A stretch of DNA of 64,000 bases from RHKX01 sp963839535 (GCA_963839535.1 CAWIVF010000014.1:62001-126000), one strand, 5' to 3'; numbered from the stretch's first letter, positions 50,856-60,340 are shown. The notes: generated from the letters alone by a model not told the origin. Translations and numbers: made by a program.

Positions 50856-51542
50856 ATGTCCGATTCCGGGACCGCCGCCACCGCCACTCGCGTCGCGGTG
50901 ATCATGGACGGCAACGGCCGCTGGGCCGCGGAGCGCGGCCTGCCCGTGCTGGAGGGCCATCGCCAGGGCGCCAGGACGCTGAAGCAGATCGTCAAGGACG
51001 CGGTCGCCCTGGAGATCGAGGAGCTCACCGTCTACGCGTTCTCGACCGAGAACTGGAACCGCCCCGACGACGAGGTCAGCGGTCTGATGGAGCTCTTCGG
51101 CGAGCTGATCACCTCCGAGACCCCCGAGCTCGACGAGCAGGGGGTGCGGATGCGCTTCGTCGGCCGCCGCGAGGGCGTCTCGAGCCGGCTGGCCGAGCAG
51201 ATGGACTGGTCGGAGGCCGAGACCGGGGACAACAGCCGGATGACCCTGTTCGTCGCCTTCAACTACGGCGGCAGGGCGGAGATCCTCGACGCCGCGGCCC
51301 GCTACGACGGGGGCGGGGAGGAGGAGTTCGCCGCGCTCCTCTACGCGCCCGAGATGGGCGACCCCGAGCTCGTGATCAGGACGAGCGGCGAGCATCGGCT
51401 GTCCAACTTCCTGCTCTGGCAGAGCGCCTACTCGGAGTTCGTCTTCAGCGATCTGCTCTGGCCCGACTTCGATCGCGCCGAGCTGGAGCGCGCCCTGCAG
51501 GAATACGCCACCCGAAGCCGCCGCTTCGGCGCCCGCGAGTAG
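50856..51542 (+). CDS. uppS: Undecaprenyl diphosphate synthase (cis-prenyltransferase)
   Basis: 228 residues, intact. VAVIMDGNGRWAAERGLPVL has the catalytic Asp and the diphosphate-binding residues; GHRQGARTLKQIVKDA, LTVYAFSTENWNRP, FVAFNYGGRAEILDAA, and DPELVIRTSGEHRLSNFLLW with QSAYSEFVF finish the family signature. Makes the lipid carrier for peptidoglycan and other wall polymers. Actinobacteria often have two cis-prenyltransferases of different length; which product this one makes is not certain. Confidence 0.95.
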   Translation: MSDSGTAATATRVAVIMDGNGRWAAERGLPVLEGHRQGARTLKQIVKDAVALEIEELTVYAFSTENWNRPDDEVSGLMELFGELITSETPELDEQGVRMRFVGRREGVSSRLAEQMDWSEAETGDNSRMTLFVAFNYGGRAEILDAAARYDGGGEEEFAALLYAPEMGDPELVIRTSGEHRLSNFLLWQSAYSEFVFSDLLWPDFDRAELERALQEYATRSRRFGARE

Positions 51543-51552
51543 GGTCGCCGCG

Positions 51553-52599
51553 ATGGATTTCCCGCCTCGACCGAGCTCGCGCCCGCCGCGTCGCAGGGAG
51601 CCCGACGGATCCACCTCCGAGTGGTTCGAAGCCGCCCCTCCGCCAGCCGAGGACGAGCTCGACGCTCCGCCCGAGCCGGACCTCGAGGACGAGGCCCCGG
51701 AGTTCGCCCGCGAGGGCGGCGAGACGGGCGACTTCGACCCGCTCGAGCCGGTCGAGTCGCACTTGCCGCCAGCGCGGGAGGTGCGCCGAGCCGCGCGCAG
51801 CCGCCGGTCGGAGACCCTTGCCCGGCTGCTCTGGGCGATCCCGTGGCTGATCTTCGCGATCGTCGTCATCGCCGTCGGCGGCGCCGTCTTCACCGTGGCG
51901 ATGGTGGGCCTGGCCTGGGGCGCGCTGATCGAGCTCTTCCGGATGACCCAGCGGGCGCAGCCGTTCCAGCTGGTCGGCTTCGCGGCCGCGGCGGCGATGA
52001 TCGTCGCGGCGCACTTCGGCGACTCCTTCCAGATCGTCCTGATCGGCGTGGCCTTCTTCCCGGTGATGCTGGGCTTCGCGCTTGCGCGGCCGTCCCTGCA
52101 CAACGTCACCTGGGGAATGGCGGTGACGGTCTTCGCGATCATCTGGATCGGCCTCCCGTTCGCCCATGCGGTCCTGCTCAGGGACATTCCGCTGCACGGT
52201 GCGGCGCTGCTCGTCGACGTCCTCGTGGCGACGTTCTTCACCGACACGTTCGCCTACATGGGAGGGCGCATGTTCGGGCAGACCCCGCTGGCGCCGATGG
52301 TCTCGCCGAACAAGACGCTCGAGGGCCTCGGGATCGGCATCGCCGGCGGCGTGCTCGGCTTCTGGATGGCGGGGCTCTACCAGGACTGGCTGTCCGGCAC
52401 CGACGCGCTGCTGATGGGCCTCTGCATCGCCCTGCTGGCCCCGCTCGGGGACCTGTTCGAGTCGCTGATCAAGCGGGACCTCGACATCAAGGACACCGGG
52501 AGGCTGCTCGGGCCCCACGGCGGCCTGCTCGACCGCCTCGATGCCGTTCTCTTCACCGTCGTCGCCGGCTACTACCTGAGCCTCGCGCTCGTCGTCTGA
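51553..52599 (+). CDS. cdsA: Phosphatidate cytidylyltransferase with acidic N-terminal extension
   Basis: 348 residues, intact. CDP-diacylglycerol synthase. Residues 1-90 are a Pro/Glu/Asp-rich cytoplasmic extension; about eight membrane helices follow. Signature near the C-terminus: TFFTDTFAYMGGRMFGQTPL, SPNKTLEGLGIGIAGGVLG, PLGDLFESLIKRDLDIKDTG and RLLGPHGGLLDRLDAVLF. The usual order uppS-cdsA-dxr-rseP is kept except for one small gene. Confidence 0.95.
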   Translation: MDFPPRPSSRPPRRREPDGSTSEWFEAAPPPAEDELDAPPEPDLEDEAPEFAREGGETGDFDPLEPVESHLPPAREVRRAARSRRSETLARLLWAIPWLIFAIVVIAVGGAVFTVAMVGLAWGALIELFRMTQRAQPFQLVGFAAAAAMIVAAHFGDSFQIVLIGVAFFPVMLGFALARPSLHNVTWGMAVTVFAIIWIGLPFAHAVLLRDIPLHGAALLVDVLVATFFTDTFAYMGGRMFGQTPLAPMVSPNKTLEGLGIGIAGGVLGFWMAGLYQDWLSGTDALLMGLCIALLAPLGDLFESLIKRDLDIKDTGRLLGPHGGLLDRLDAVLFTVVAGYYLSLALVV

Positions 52600-52674
52600 G
52601 CGAGTGGCCTCCGACCTCAAGCTTCCCGCCGCCTCCACCGGCAGACTCACCGCAGGCAACCGAAGGGAACCCCA

Positions 52675-52902
52675 ATGACGATAGGCGCAGCAATCTTCAT
52701 CACCGCGGTCGGCGCGATCCTCCGCTACGCGGTCTCGGACTCGATCGACGGCGTCGACCTGGAGACCATCGGGCTGATCCTGATGATCGCGGGCATCGCG
52801 GGCCTGGTGCTGGGCCTCTTCCTGGAGTTCGGCACGCGCGGGCGGCGAACCGAGCGGGTGGTCGAGCGCGAGGAGTATCGCGACCCGCCGCCGCGCTATT
52901 AG
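52675..52902 (+). CDS. DUF6458 family small membrane protein
   Basis: 75 residues. Two hydrophobic stretches: IGAAIFITAVGAILRYAVS and IGLILMIAGIAGLVLGLFLE, joined by DSIDGVDLET; the basic tail TRGRRTERVVEREEYRDPPP is cytoplasmic. This is the DUF6458 pattern (AVGAILRFAV...VGxILMIVGI), a small actinobacterial membrane protein of unknown role. Intact; set between cdsA and dxr. Confidence 0.8.
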   Translation: MTIGAAIFITAVGAILRYAVSDSIDGVDLETIGLILMIAGIAGLVLGLFLEFGTRGRRTERVVEREEYRDPPPRY

Positions 52903-52971
52903 GCGCAGACGCCGGCCCCGAGGGGAGGGGGCCACCGAGGGCGACGACGGCCCGTTCCTAAACTCCCCCCG

Positions 52972-54157
52972 ATGAAGGACATCGTGATCCTGGGTGCGAC
53001 CGGCTCGATCGGCGAGCAGGCGCTGGACGTCGTCTCCCGCTCGGACGAGCTCTCGGTCAGCGGCCTGAGCGCCAACCGGAGCTGGGAGCCGCTGCTCGAG
53101 CGCGCCAGCGCCCACTCGATCGGCACCGTCGCGCTGGCCGACCCCGCGGCCGCCGAGGCGGCTGCCGCCTCCGGCTGGGACGGCGAGGTGCTCGGCGGCG
53201 AGGCCGGGGTGCGGGAGCTGGTCGCCCGCTGCGAGCCGGACGTCGTGCTCAACGCGATCGTCGGCTCCGCCGGCCTCGGCCCCACGATCGTCGCGCTGAG
53301 CGAGGGCATCGAGCTGGCCCTCGCCAACAAGGAGAGCCTCGTCGTCGGCGGCGAGCTGGTCACCGCCCTGGCCGAGGCGACGGGCGCGCGGATCGTCCCG
53401 GTCGACTCGGAGCACTCGGCGCTGCACCAGCTGATCGCCGCCGAGCCGCCCGGCGTGGTCGAGCGGCTGGTCCTGACGGCATCGGGAGGCCCGTTCCGCG
53501 GCCGCACCGACCTCTCCGGGGTCAGCACCGAGGACGCCCTGGCGCATCCGACCTGGGACATGGGCGGGAAGATCACGATCGACTCGGCGACGCTGATGAA
53601 CAAGGGGCTCGAGCTGATCGAGGCCCACCACCTCTTCGGGGTTCCGTACGAGCGGATCGACGTCGTCGTCCACCCGCAGTCGCTGATCCACTCGCTCGTC
53701 GAGCTGGTCGACGGGGCCACGATGGCGCACCTCGGCCACCCCGACATGAGGATGCCGATCGCCTACGCCCTGCACGGGCCGGGCCGGATCGACCTGCCGA
53801 TCCCCCGCCTCGACCTGATCGAGGTGGGTCAGCTGACGTTCGAGTCGCCCGACCTCGAGACGTTCGCCTGCCTCCGCCTCGCCCGCGAGGCGGGCGAGGC
53901 CGGCGGGATGGCGCCGTGCGTGCTCAACGCCGCCAACGAGGTCGCGGTCGGCGCGTTCCTCGCCGGCGATCTCGCCTTCACCGGGATCGCCGCAGTCGTG
54001 GAAGCGACCCTGGAGGCCGTCCCGGCCCCGCCCGCGACCCACTTCGAGGACCTCTTCGCCTGCGACGCCGAGGCGCGCTGCGAGGGCCGCCGAGATCGCC
54101 GCCGCCCAGACGTCGCCGGCATCGCTCGCCATGGGCAACGGGAGCGCGGCAGGGTGA
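52972..54157 (+). CDS. dxr: 1-deoxy-D-xylulose 5-phosphate reductoisomerase (one frameshift)
   Basis: Second step of the MEP isoprenoid pathway. About 395 residues. NADPH motif IVILGATGSIGEQALDVVSR; ANKESLVVGGELV; metal and substrate residues in VPVDSEHSALHQL, LTASGGPFRG, WDMGGKITIDSATLMNKGLE and IEAHHLFGV; VHPQSLIHSLVELVDG; VLNAANEVAVGAFL. A break near 54080 puts the last ~25 residues (RAAEIAAAQTSPASLAMGNG) and TGA 54155 in another frame; otherwise the frame reads into rseP and gives a false fusion. TAAACT at 52959-52964 is seven bases before the ATG. Confidence 0.95.
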
Positions 54158-55284
54158 GCTGGTTCCTGGCGATAGCGGGGTTCGCCATGCTCGTTGTCCT
54201 GCACGAGGCCGGGCACTTCACGGCGGCGAAGCTCGTCGGCATGCGCGTCGAGCGCTTCTTCCTGTTCTTCCCGCCCAAGCTGATCTCGATCACGCGCGGG
54301 GAGACCGAGTACGGCATCGGCGCGATCCCCCTCGGGGGCTTCGTGAAGATCACCGGGATGAACCCGGAGGAGGAGATCCCGGAGGAGGTCGCCCACCGCG
54401 CCTACCACCGCCAGCCGGTGTGGAAGCGGATCGTCGTCATCGCCGCGGGGCCGTTCGTGAACATCGTCCTGGCGATCGTCATGTTCTTCGTCATCGCCGC
54501 CGGATTCGGCCTCGACGACCCGGACAAGCCGATCAACACGATCCGCGGCGTCGATTCGAGCCTGGCCGCCGCCGACACGCTGGAGCCGGGCGACGTCCTG
54601 GTCGCCATCGACGGCACGCCGGTCGAGGGGCTGAACGGAACCGAGCTGATCGACACGGTCCGCTCGCGCGTCGCCGACCACAAGTGCGCCGGAACGCCGA
54701 CCGACGGCTGCGAGGCGACGACGCCCGTCGTACTCCGCGTGGTCCGCAACGGCGAGCCGATGACGGTTCGGGTCACCCCGACGTTCTCCGCTCCCGAGGT
54801 GCCGCCCGGATCGGAGCCGGTCAAGCCGCGGATGCTCGTCGGCTTCAACTACGAGTACGAGCGCGAGACGGTCCCGCCGGACGAGGCCGCGAGCTTCGCC
54901 CTCGACCGCACCTGGTACGTGACCGAGCAGACCGCCCACGTGTTCTCGCGGATCTTCGACGCCGAGCAGCGCAAGCAGATCACCGGGGTCGTCGGCGCGA
55001 CCGAGGTCACGCGCCAGAGCTTCGAGTTCGACACCCGCCAGGCCCTCGGGGTCCTCGCGGTGATCAGCCTCTCGCTCGGCCTGATCAACCTGCTGCCGTT
55101 CCTGCCGCTCGACGGCGGCCACATCTTCTGGGCGATCGTGGAGAAGATCCGCGGCCGCCCGGTGCCCCTGGTGGTGATGGAGCGCTCGGGCATCATCGGG
55201 TTCGCGCTCGTCCTGATCCTGTTTGCGATCGGGTTACAGAACGACATCGGTCGCCTGACCGGCGAGGGGTTCGAAGTCAGGTAA
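54154..55284 (+). CDS. rseP: Site-2 membrane metalloprotease RseP
   Basis: 376 residues. Regulated intramembrane proteolysis of anti-sigma factors and cleaved signal peptides. Zinc motif HEAGH in helix 1 (LVVLHEAGHFTAAKLVGMRV), IPLGGFVKITGMN, a PDZ domain in the middle (LEPGDVLVAIDGTPVEGLNG), and the third zinc ligand Asp in LINLLPFLPLDGGH. GTG at 54154 overlaps the dxr stop (GTGA). ispG, the usual next gene, is not present; a repeat-bearing gap follows. Confidence 0.94.
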   Translation: MSWFLAIAGFAMLVVLHEAGHFTAAKLVGMRVERFFLFFPPKLISITRGETEYGIGAIPLGGFVKITGMNPEEEIPEEVAHRAYHRQPVWKRIVVIAAGPFVNIVLAIVMFFVIAAGFGLDDPDKPINTIRGVDSSLAAADTLEPGDVLVAIDGTPVEGLNGTELIDTVRSRVADHKCAGTPTDGCEATTPVVLRVVRNGEPMTVRVTPTFSAPEVPPGSEPVKPRMLVGFNYEYERETVPPDEAASFALDRTWYVTEQTAHVFSRIFDAEQRKQITGVVGATEVTRQSFEFDTRQALGVLAVISLSLGLINLLPFLPLDGGHIFWAIVEKIRGRPVPLVVMERSGIIGFALVLILFAIGLQNDIGRLTGEGFEVR

Positions 55285-55295
55285 CCCCGAGGGGT

Positions 55296-55315
55296 GCTTC
55301 TCGTCCAAGCAGGTC
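55296..55315 (-). repeat. Dispersed palindromic repeat, copy 3 (degenerate)
   Basis: GCTTCTCGTCCAAGCAGGTC on the plus strand; the reverse complement matches the core of the 33-base repeat at 21193 and 21671 with one change and one missing base. Confidence 0.65.
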
Positions 55316-55346
55316 CTGCCAGATTCACCCCTGGCGAGGGTGTTGG

Positions 55347-55380
55347 TCAGGCGAGTACTCCTGAGTACTCGTGCGCCTGA
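55347..55380 (+). terminator. Strong hairpin after rseP
   Basis: TCAGGCGAGTACTC, two-base turn CT, GAGTACTC, GTGC, GCCTGA: perfect eight-base inner arms plus an outer six-base arm with a four-base bulge. Followed by AGGGTCC, not by a T-run, so it may be a Rho-dependent or bidirectional stop signal, or part of the repeat element that flanks it on both sides. Confidence 0.5.
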
Positions 55381-55385
55381 AGGGT

Positions 55386-55406
55386 CCGCTTCTCGTCCGA
55401 AGCAGG
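55386..55406 (-). repeat. Dispersed palindromic repeat, copy 4 (degenerate)
   Basis: CCGCTTCTCGTCCGAAGCAG plus G on the plus strand; the reverse complement shares CCTGCTT-GGACG-GAAGCGG with copies 1 and 2, with two changes. Confidence 0.65.
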
Positions 55407-55601
55407 CAAGTCCGTGGACCTCGCCACAAGGCACCTTCCGGACGCAAGGATCAGATACGCAATGAGCCTGTCGTTCGGCCTGGCGTGTCACCGAGCCCGC
55501 CCAGGTTGACCTCCTCCCGGCAGGAGCGGAGCATCCTGCTTGACCCATCTACTCCGGTAGGTTTGCCGGGACTTTGCGAACCCTGGAGGAGGGCGACGAG
55601 G

Positions 55602-57414
55602 ATGGAAGCGACGACGGCTGAGCGGCACGCGAGTGGGGGTCCGGCGGGGGAGCCTCCCGCGCAGAACCTGGCGAAGGCGTTCCAGATGACCGTGGAGCGT
55701 CTCGGCGACGACAGCGCCCTGCGCTGGGGCGAGGACGGCCGGATGAGCTGGAACGAGCTCCGCGCCCGCGCCGCGGCCGTTGCCGGCGGCCTCGCGAGCC
55801 TCGGCGTCGGCAAGGAGGACACCGTCGCGATCATGCTCAACAACCGCGCCGAGTTCTTCCCGATCGACCTCGGCGTCTCGACGCTCGGCGGCGTTCCCTT
55901 CTCGATCTACCAGACGGCATCTCCCGAGCAGATCGCCTACGTCGTCGGCGACGCGGCGGCGAAGGTCGCCTTCGTCGAGAAGGCCTTCCTCGAGGTGTTC
56001 GAGAAGGCCAAGGCCGACCTCCCCGACCTCGAGCACGTCATCGTCCTCGACGGCGAGGGCGGCACGACGAGCTTCGAGGAGTTCCTCGAGATCGACCCGG
56101 ACTTCGACGACGTCGCCGCGGCGGATGGGGTCGAGCTGGACGATCCGCTGACGCTGATCTACACCTCGGGCACGACGGGGCCGCCGAAGGGCGTCGAGCT
56201 GACGCACCGCAACCTGCTCACGCTCGTCGCCGGCGTCGACGACCTGATCGCGTTCCCGACCGAGGGCGCGAAGGTGATCTCGTGGCTCCCGGCCGCCCAC
56301 ATCGCCGAGCGCGGAGCGCATTACTACCTGCCGATGACCAAGGGGGTCGAGGTCTCGATCTGTCCCGACCCGCGCACCATCATCGACTTCCTCCCGAAGG
56401 TCCGGCCGAGCTGGTTCTTCGCCGTCCCCCGGGTCTGGGAGAAGCTCAAGGCCGGGCTGGAGACGATGCTCGCCGGTCTGCCGGAGGAGCAGCGCGAGCC
56501 GGCCCAGCAGGGACTCCAGGCCGCGATCGCGAAGGTCCGCGCGGAGCAGGCCGGGGAGGAGGTTCCCGAGGCGGTCGCCAAGGGCGCCGCGGCCGCCGAG
56601 GAGCAGATGTTCGCCGGGCTGCGCAAGCACCTCGGTCTCGACGAAGCCGTCGCCGTCAACGTCGGCGCCGCCCCGACGCCGGTCGAGGTGCTCGAGTTCT
56701 TCCATGCGATCGGGATCCCGGTCGGGGAGCTCTGGGGGATGTCGGAGACCTGCGGAGCAGCGACCGTGAACCCGCCCGAGCGCGTCAAGCTCGGGACGGT
56801 CGGCCCGCCCCTTCCCGGCGTGGAGATCAGGCTCGCGGAGGACGGCGAGGTCGAGGTGAAGGGCGACCTGATCATGCGCGGCTACCGCAACCTGCCCGAC
56901 AAGACCGCCGAGGTCTTCGACGACGAGCGCTGGATGAGCACCGGCGACATCGGCGTGCTCGACGAGGACGGCTACCTCGAAGATCGTCGACCGCAAGAAG
57001 GAGCTGATCATCAACGCCGCCGGCAAGAACATGTCGCCGGCGGGGATCGAGGCCAACCTGAAGTCGGCCAGCCCGCTGATCGGCCAGTGCGTCGCGATCG
57101 GCGACGCCCGCTCCTACAACGTCGCGCTGATCGTCCTCGACCCCGACTACGCGCCGTCCTGGGCGAAGCAGCAGGGGATCGAGACGACGGACATCGCCGA
57201 GCTCGCCGAGAACGAGCAGGTCCTCGCGGCGGTCTCCGAGGCGGTCGACGCCGCCAACGCGAAGATGTCCCGGGTCGAGCAGATCAAGAAGTTCAAGCTC
57301 CTCCCCGAGGAGTGGGAGCCGGGCGGGGACGAGCTCACCCCGACGATGAAGCTGAAGCGCAAGCCGATCGGCGAGAAGTACGACGACGAGATCGAGGCGC
57401 TCTACGCCAAGTAG
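55602..57414 (+). CDS. Long-chain fatty acid-CoA ligase (AMP-forming), one frameshift
   Basis: About 604 residues. ANL-superfamily enzyme that activates fatty acids to acyl-CoA via acyl-AMP. P-loop LIYTSGTTGPPKGVELTHRN, aromatic/acyl pocket region WGMSETCGAATVNPPERVKL, GTVGPPLPGVEIRLAEDGEV, the hinge Asp in WMSTGDIGVLDEDGYL, and after a break near 56985 IVDRKKELIINAAGKNMSPA; C-terminal catalytic Lys region LTPTMKLKRKPIGEKY. One extra base in TACCTCGAAGATCG explains the break. Same group as the FadD15/ACSBG-type long-chain ligases. It has a good Shine-Dalgarno. Confidence 0.93.
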
Positions 57415-57424
57415 GCGCTCGCGG

Positions 57425-58492
57425 CTAGGCGAACCGGCGCGTCGGCTGGAGCGGGCTGTCGCGCTCCTCGCCGACCTTCGCCTCGTACATCGCCAGGTCG
57501 GCGCGATGAAGCAGGTCGTCCGCTGATTCGCTGCGATCCCAGCAGGCGAGGCCGGCGGAGCAGCTGATCCCGGCGGGGAATCCGCTGCAGAGCCGCTCGA
57601 CGACGCGATCGGCCTCCTCGGTCGAGACGCCGGGCAGGACCGCCACGAACTCGTCGCCGCCGACGCGGGCGATCAGATCGCCGCTGCGCAGGGCTCCCGC
57701 CCAGGTGCTCGCCGAGGTCTTGAGCAGCCGGTCGCCGGCGCCGTGGCCGTGCAGGTCGTTGTAGTCCTTGAACCGATCGAGGTCGAGCGCCACGATGCTG
57801 AGCGGGGTCTCCTCGCGCTCGGCGCGGGCGAGCTCCCGAGCCAGCTCGTGCTCGAAGCGGCGGCGGTTCGGGAGTCCAGTCAGGGCGTCGTGGTCGGCGA
57901 GGTGCTCCAGCTCCTCCTGCAGCCGCGCGCGCTCCTTGATCTCGGAGCGCAGCTCCTCCTCGACCGTGCGGATCCCGGCGACGTGCTCGGTGAGGACGAC
58001 GGCGGCCACGATCAGGACGAATCCGCCGATCATCCACCTCGACGCGATCGAGAACCCGGAGGGGTCACCGACCGCCGCCAGGGTCGCGCCCCAGGCGGCC
58101 AGCACCCAGGCGAGATGCCCGGCGACGGCACGGGCCGAGAAGAAGTGCGCGGCGACGAGGACGACCCAGAGGAACATCGCCGGGTAGATCGCCGACGCCA
58201 CGCCGGCGAAGTAGACGCTCATGCAGATCAGGGTGGTGCCCGCCCCGAGGACGAGGTGGAGCGACCAGGTCCGGGCGGACCCGGCCCAGAGGATGCTGCC
58301 GGTGCCGATCACCAGCGCGATGCCCGCCGCCGCCGCCAGGCCCGTGCGCGTCGCCTCGGGCGGCAGGGGGGCCAGCAGCGAGGCGAACGTCAGCAGCCCA
58401 CCGAGCACGTAGAGCACGCCGAGGACCGTCGAGGTCAGCCTCGGGTCGTTTGCGACGGCCAGTCGCAAAACACGGCGAATGCTTCCGGTCAC
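57425..58492 (-). CDS. Membrane diguanylate cyclase (GGDEF)
   Basis: 355 residues, intact. Makes cyclic di-GMP. About six membrane helices (VLGVLYVLGGLLTFASLLAP to GGFVLIVAAVVLTEHV), a coiled-coil linker (EEELRSEIKERARLQEELEH), then LADHDALTGLPNRRRFEHEL (DxLTGLxNRR), ALDLDRFKDYNDLHGHGAGD (metal Asp), and the active loop RVGGDEF, exact. RSGD lies five residues before the loop and matches the RxxD product-inhibition site. I chose GTG 58492. Converges on the acyl-CoA ligase. Confidence 0.93.
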   Translation of the reverse strand: MTGSIRRVLRLAVANDPRLTSTVLGVLYVLGGLLTFASLLAPLPPEATRTGLAAAAGIALVIGTGSILWAGSARTWSLHLVLGAGTTLICMSVYFAGVASAIYPAMFLWVVLVAAHFFSARAVAGHLAWVLAAWGATLAAVGDPSGFSIASRWMIGGFVLIVAAVVLTEHVAGIRTVEEELRSEIKERARLQEELEHLADHDALTGLPNRRRFEHELARELARAEREETPLSIVALDLDRFKDYNDLHGHGAGDRLLKTSASTWAGALRSGDLIARVGGDEFVAVLPGVSTEEADRVVERLCSGFPAGISCSAGLACWDRSESADDLLHRADLAMYEAKVGEERDSPLQPTRRFA

Positions 58493-58565
58493 ATGCTTCC
58501 CATCGGCAGGGCAGTGGCGAAGCGATAGCCCTGGCCATCGATCCCCCACGGGAGGCGTGGGCGGG

Positions 58566-58904
58566 CTAGAGGTCCCAGCCGAAGTAGACCTCGGCGCGAC
58601 AGACCTTGTCGCCGTCGAAGGCGAGGATCTCGGTGTTGCGGAAGCGGCCGCCGTCGGTCTTGGTGATCTCGTAGGTGACGAGCACCTCGTCCCCGATCGG
58701 GACCAGGCGCTTGAAGTCGAACGACGCGATCGCCTGGGAGTTCGGCCAGCAGCGCTCGAAGTAGGTCGCGCGGTCGATGCCGGGGTCCGGCGGCGCGAAG
58801 AAGACGAAGTCCTCGCTGAGCCTCTCCTCGACGAGGCCGCGATCGCCGGTCTCATAGGCGCGGTAGACGTCGCGCACGGCCTCGATTCGCTCGCTCTCCT
58901 GCAC
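58566..58904 (-). CDS. SnoaL-like (NTF2-fold) protein
   Basis: 112 residues, intact. SERIEAVRDVYRAYETGDRG, LVEERLSEDFVFFAPPDPGI and YFERCWPNSQAIASFDFKRL, ending ILAFDGDKVCRAEVYFGWDL. NTF2-like fold; not close in wording to the two paralogues near 21-23 kb. Function unassigned. Stands 73 bases upstream of and codirectional with the diguanylate cyclase. Confidence 0.85.
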   Translation of the reverse strand: MQESERIEAVRDVYRAYETGDRGLVEERLSEDFVFFAPPDPGIDRATYFERCWPNSQAIASFDFKRLVPIGDEVLVTYEITKTDGGRFRNTEILAFDGDKVCRAEVYFGWDL

Positions 58905-58938
58905 GGACGTCAGCCAATCACACCGTCAGACTGCGCCG

Positions 58939-59403
58939 ATGCCCGACGCTCCTCCCGATCGCGTGCCGCGGCTGGCGCGGCCGTTCGTTGCGACTCTGAT
59001 CGCGGCGATGGTCGCCTGTGCGGTCTTCGCCTGGGAGCCATGGCCGCTGACGAGCTTCAGGCTGTTCAGCACGCTGCGGGTGGACGAGCAGGCGGCATGG
59101 CAGGCGACGACCGTCGACGCCGCGGGGGAGGAGGAGCCGTATCCGCTCGGCGGAGAGGACCACGGCTTCCGCGGCTTCCCCTTCACGATGGGCGAGTTCG
59201 AGGACGCGCCGCCGGAGCGCCGCGACGAGCTCTGCCGGACATGGGTCGAGGCGGCCCCGATGCTCGTCGGCAGGAGCGCCGAGGAGGTCCGCATCTACCT
59301 GCGCAGGTGGCGGCTCTCCGCGCGGGAGGGCGACCGGGCCCTGCCGGGCCGGACGACCCTCGAGTACGTCTGCACCGCCGAGGGGGCCTCCGATGCGGGC
59401 TGA
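58939..59403 (+). CDS. Single-pass membrane protein of unknown function, partner of the next gene
   Basis: 154 residues, intact. One N-terminal helix (VATLIAAMVACAVFAWEPWP) follows a short basic start; the rest is soluble and acidic, with TSFRLFSTLRVDEQAAWQAT, DHGFRGFPFTMGEFEDAPPE and YLRRWRLSAREGDRALPG. No family recognised. Its stop lies inside the next gene's start (11-base overlap), which implies a fixed pair with the HTTM-like protein. Confidence 0.75.
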   Translation: MPDAPPDRVPRLARPFVATLIAAMVACAVFAWEPWPLTSFRLFSTLRVDEQAAWQATTVDAAGEEEPYPLGGEDHGFRGFPFTMGEFEDAPPERRDELCRTWVEAAPMLVGRSAEEVRIYLRRWRLSAREGDRALPGRTTLEYVCTAEGASDAG

Positions 59404-60340
59404 GCGGCTCCTGGCCCCGATCCGCGCCACCGAGCGCTTCGTCTTCGCGCCCGAGGATGCGCGCCGGCTCGCTGCCGTGCGAATCGCCCTCTTCGGGATC
59501 CTCGCGCTGCGCCTGGCGACGAACGGCGACTACGCGGCCGTCGCCGGCCAGCCCGCGGCCCTCTTCGACCCGATCTCGCTGTTCCACCTGCTTCCCTCGA
59601 TGCCGTCCCCGGGGCTGACGACCGTCGTCCAGGTCGCCGGGGTGATCGCGGCGCTGCTCGCCGCGGCCGGGCTCTGGCCGCGGCTGAGCTTCCCCAGCGC
59701 GTTCGCCTGCGCCCTCTTCCTCAACCTGATGCTCAACGCGACCGGCAAGGTCGTCCACAACGACCTCGTGGTCACCCTCTGCCTGCTGCCATTGCTGGTT
59801 GCGCCCTCGGCCGCCGCGCGCGCCTGGTCGATCCGCCTGCCCGGGCGGTCGAAGGAGGCTCCGCCGGCGCGGCCGCGACCGGGGTCGCCTACGGCTGGCC
59901 GATCCGTACGGCGATGGTGATCATCGGGCTCGCCTACCTCTTCGTGGGCCTCCAGAAGCTGCGCTACTCAGGGCTCGACTGGGTGACGAGCGACAACCTC
60001 CGCTACGTCCTCTGGGCCTCGAGCGACGCCCAGGCGGACCCCAACGGCCTCGCCCTCCTCGTCGCCGACCACGCGCTGCTCGCCCACCTGTTCGCCGCCG
60101 CCACACTCGTCGTCGAGGTCGGCTTCATCCTCTGCCTGCCGTTCGCTCGCCTGCGCTGGCTGCTGGTGCCGGCGGCGATCGGTCTGCACGTCGGGCATCT
60201 GGATGGCCATGGGCCTCGACTACCTGCCCCAGGCTTGGGCCGTCCTCGTGGTCTTCGTCGACTGGGCATGGCTGGCCGACCGAGCACGCGAAAGGTGGCT
60301 CGAGGGCGCTCCGCTGCGGCCACGGGAGTCGAGCGGATGA
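59393..60340 (+). CDS. HTTM-like multi-pass membrane protein (frameshifted)
   Basis: About 315 residues. Several hydrophobic helices: RLAAVRIALFGILALRLATN, FHLLPSMPSPGLTTVVQVAG with VIAALLAAAGLWPRL, HNDLVVTLCLLPLLVAPSA, then after a break near 59880 VIIGLAYLFVGLQKLRYSGL, LDWVTSDNLRYVLWASSDAQ, LFAAATLVVEVGFILCLPFA and PQAWAVLVVFVDWAW. The pattern (helix pair, SxNLRxxL, a V-E-V helix) fits the HTTM / vitamin-K-carboxylase-like membrane family. Second break near 60195. Enzymatic activity is not known. Confidence 0.75.

Larger units (their letters stand above)
55285..55601 (+). other. Intergenic region with two repeat copies and a hairpin
   Basis: 317 bases between rseP and the acyl-CoA ligase. 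It contains two copies of the palindromic repeat (55296-55315 and 55386-55406) around a strong hairpin (55347-55380). The remainder (55407-55601) shows no gene on either strand. GAGGAGGGCGACGAGG before ATG 55602 contains the ligase's Shine-Dalgarno. Confidence 0.65.

Noticed and set aside
51445..55122. 1225-residue minus-strand open frame
   Set aside because: Antisense of uppS, cdsA, dxr and rseP. High GC with few stops makes such frames common; composition is Arg/Asp/Glu/His-rich without a fold.
52972..55284. Natural fusion of Dxr and RseP in one 770-residue frame
   Set aside because: The junction lacks the normal Dxr C-terminus; a single indel near 54080 restores that C-terminus, its stop and a GTGA overlap with rseP. 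Two separate genes are far more likely.
55234..55548. 104-residue minus-strand ORF in the rseP-ligase gap
   Set aside because: It overlaps rseP and the repeats, has no Shine-Dalgarno and no recognisable sequence.
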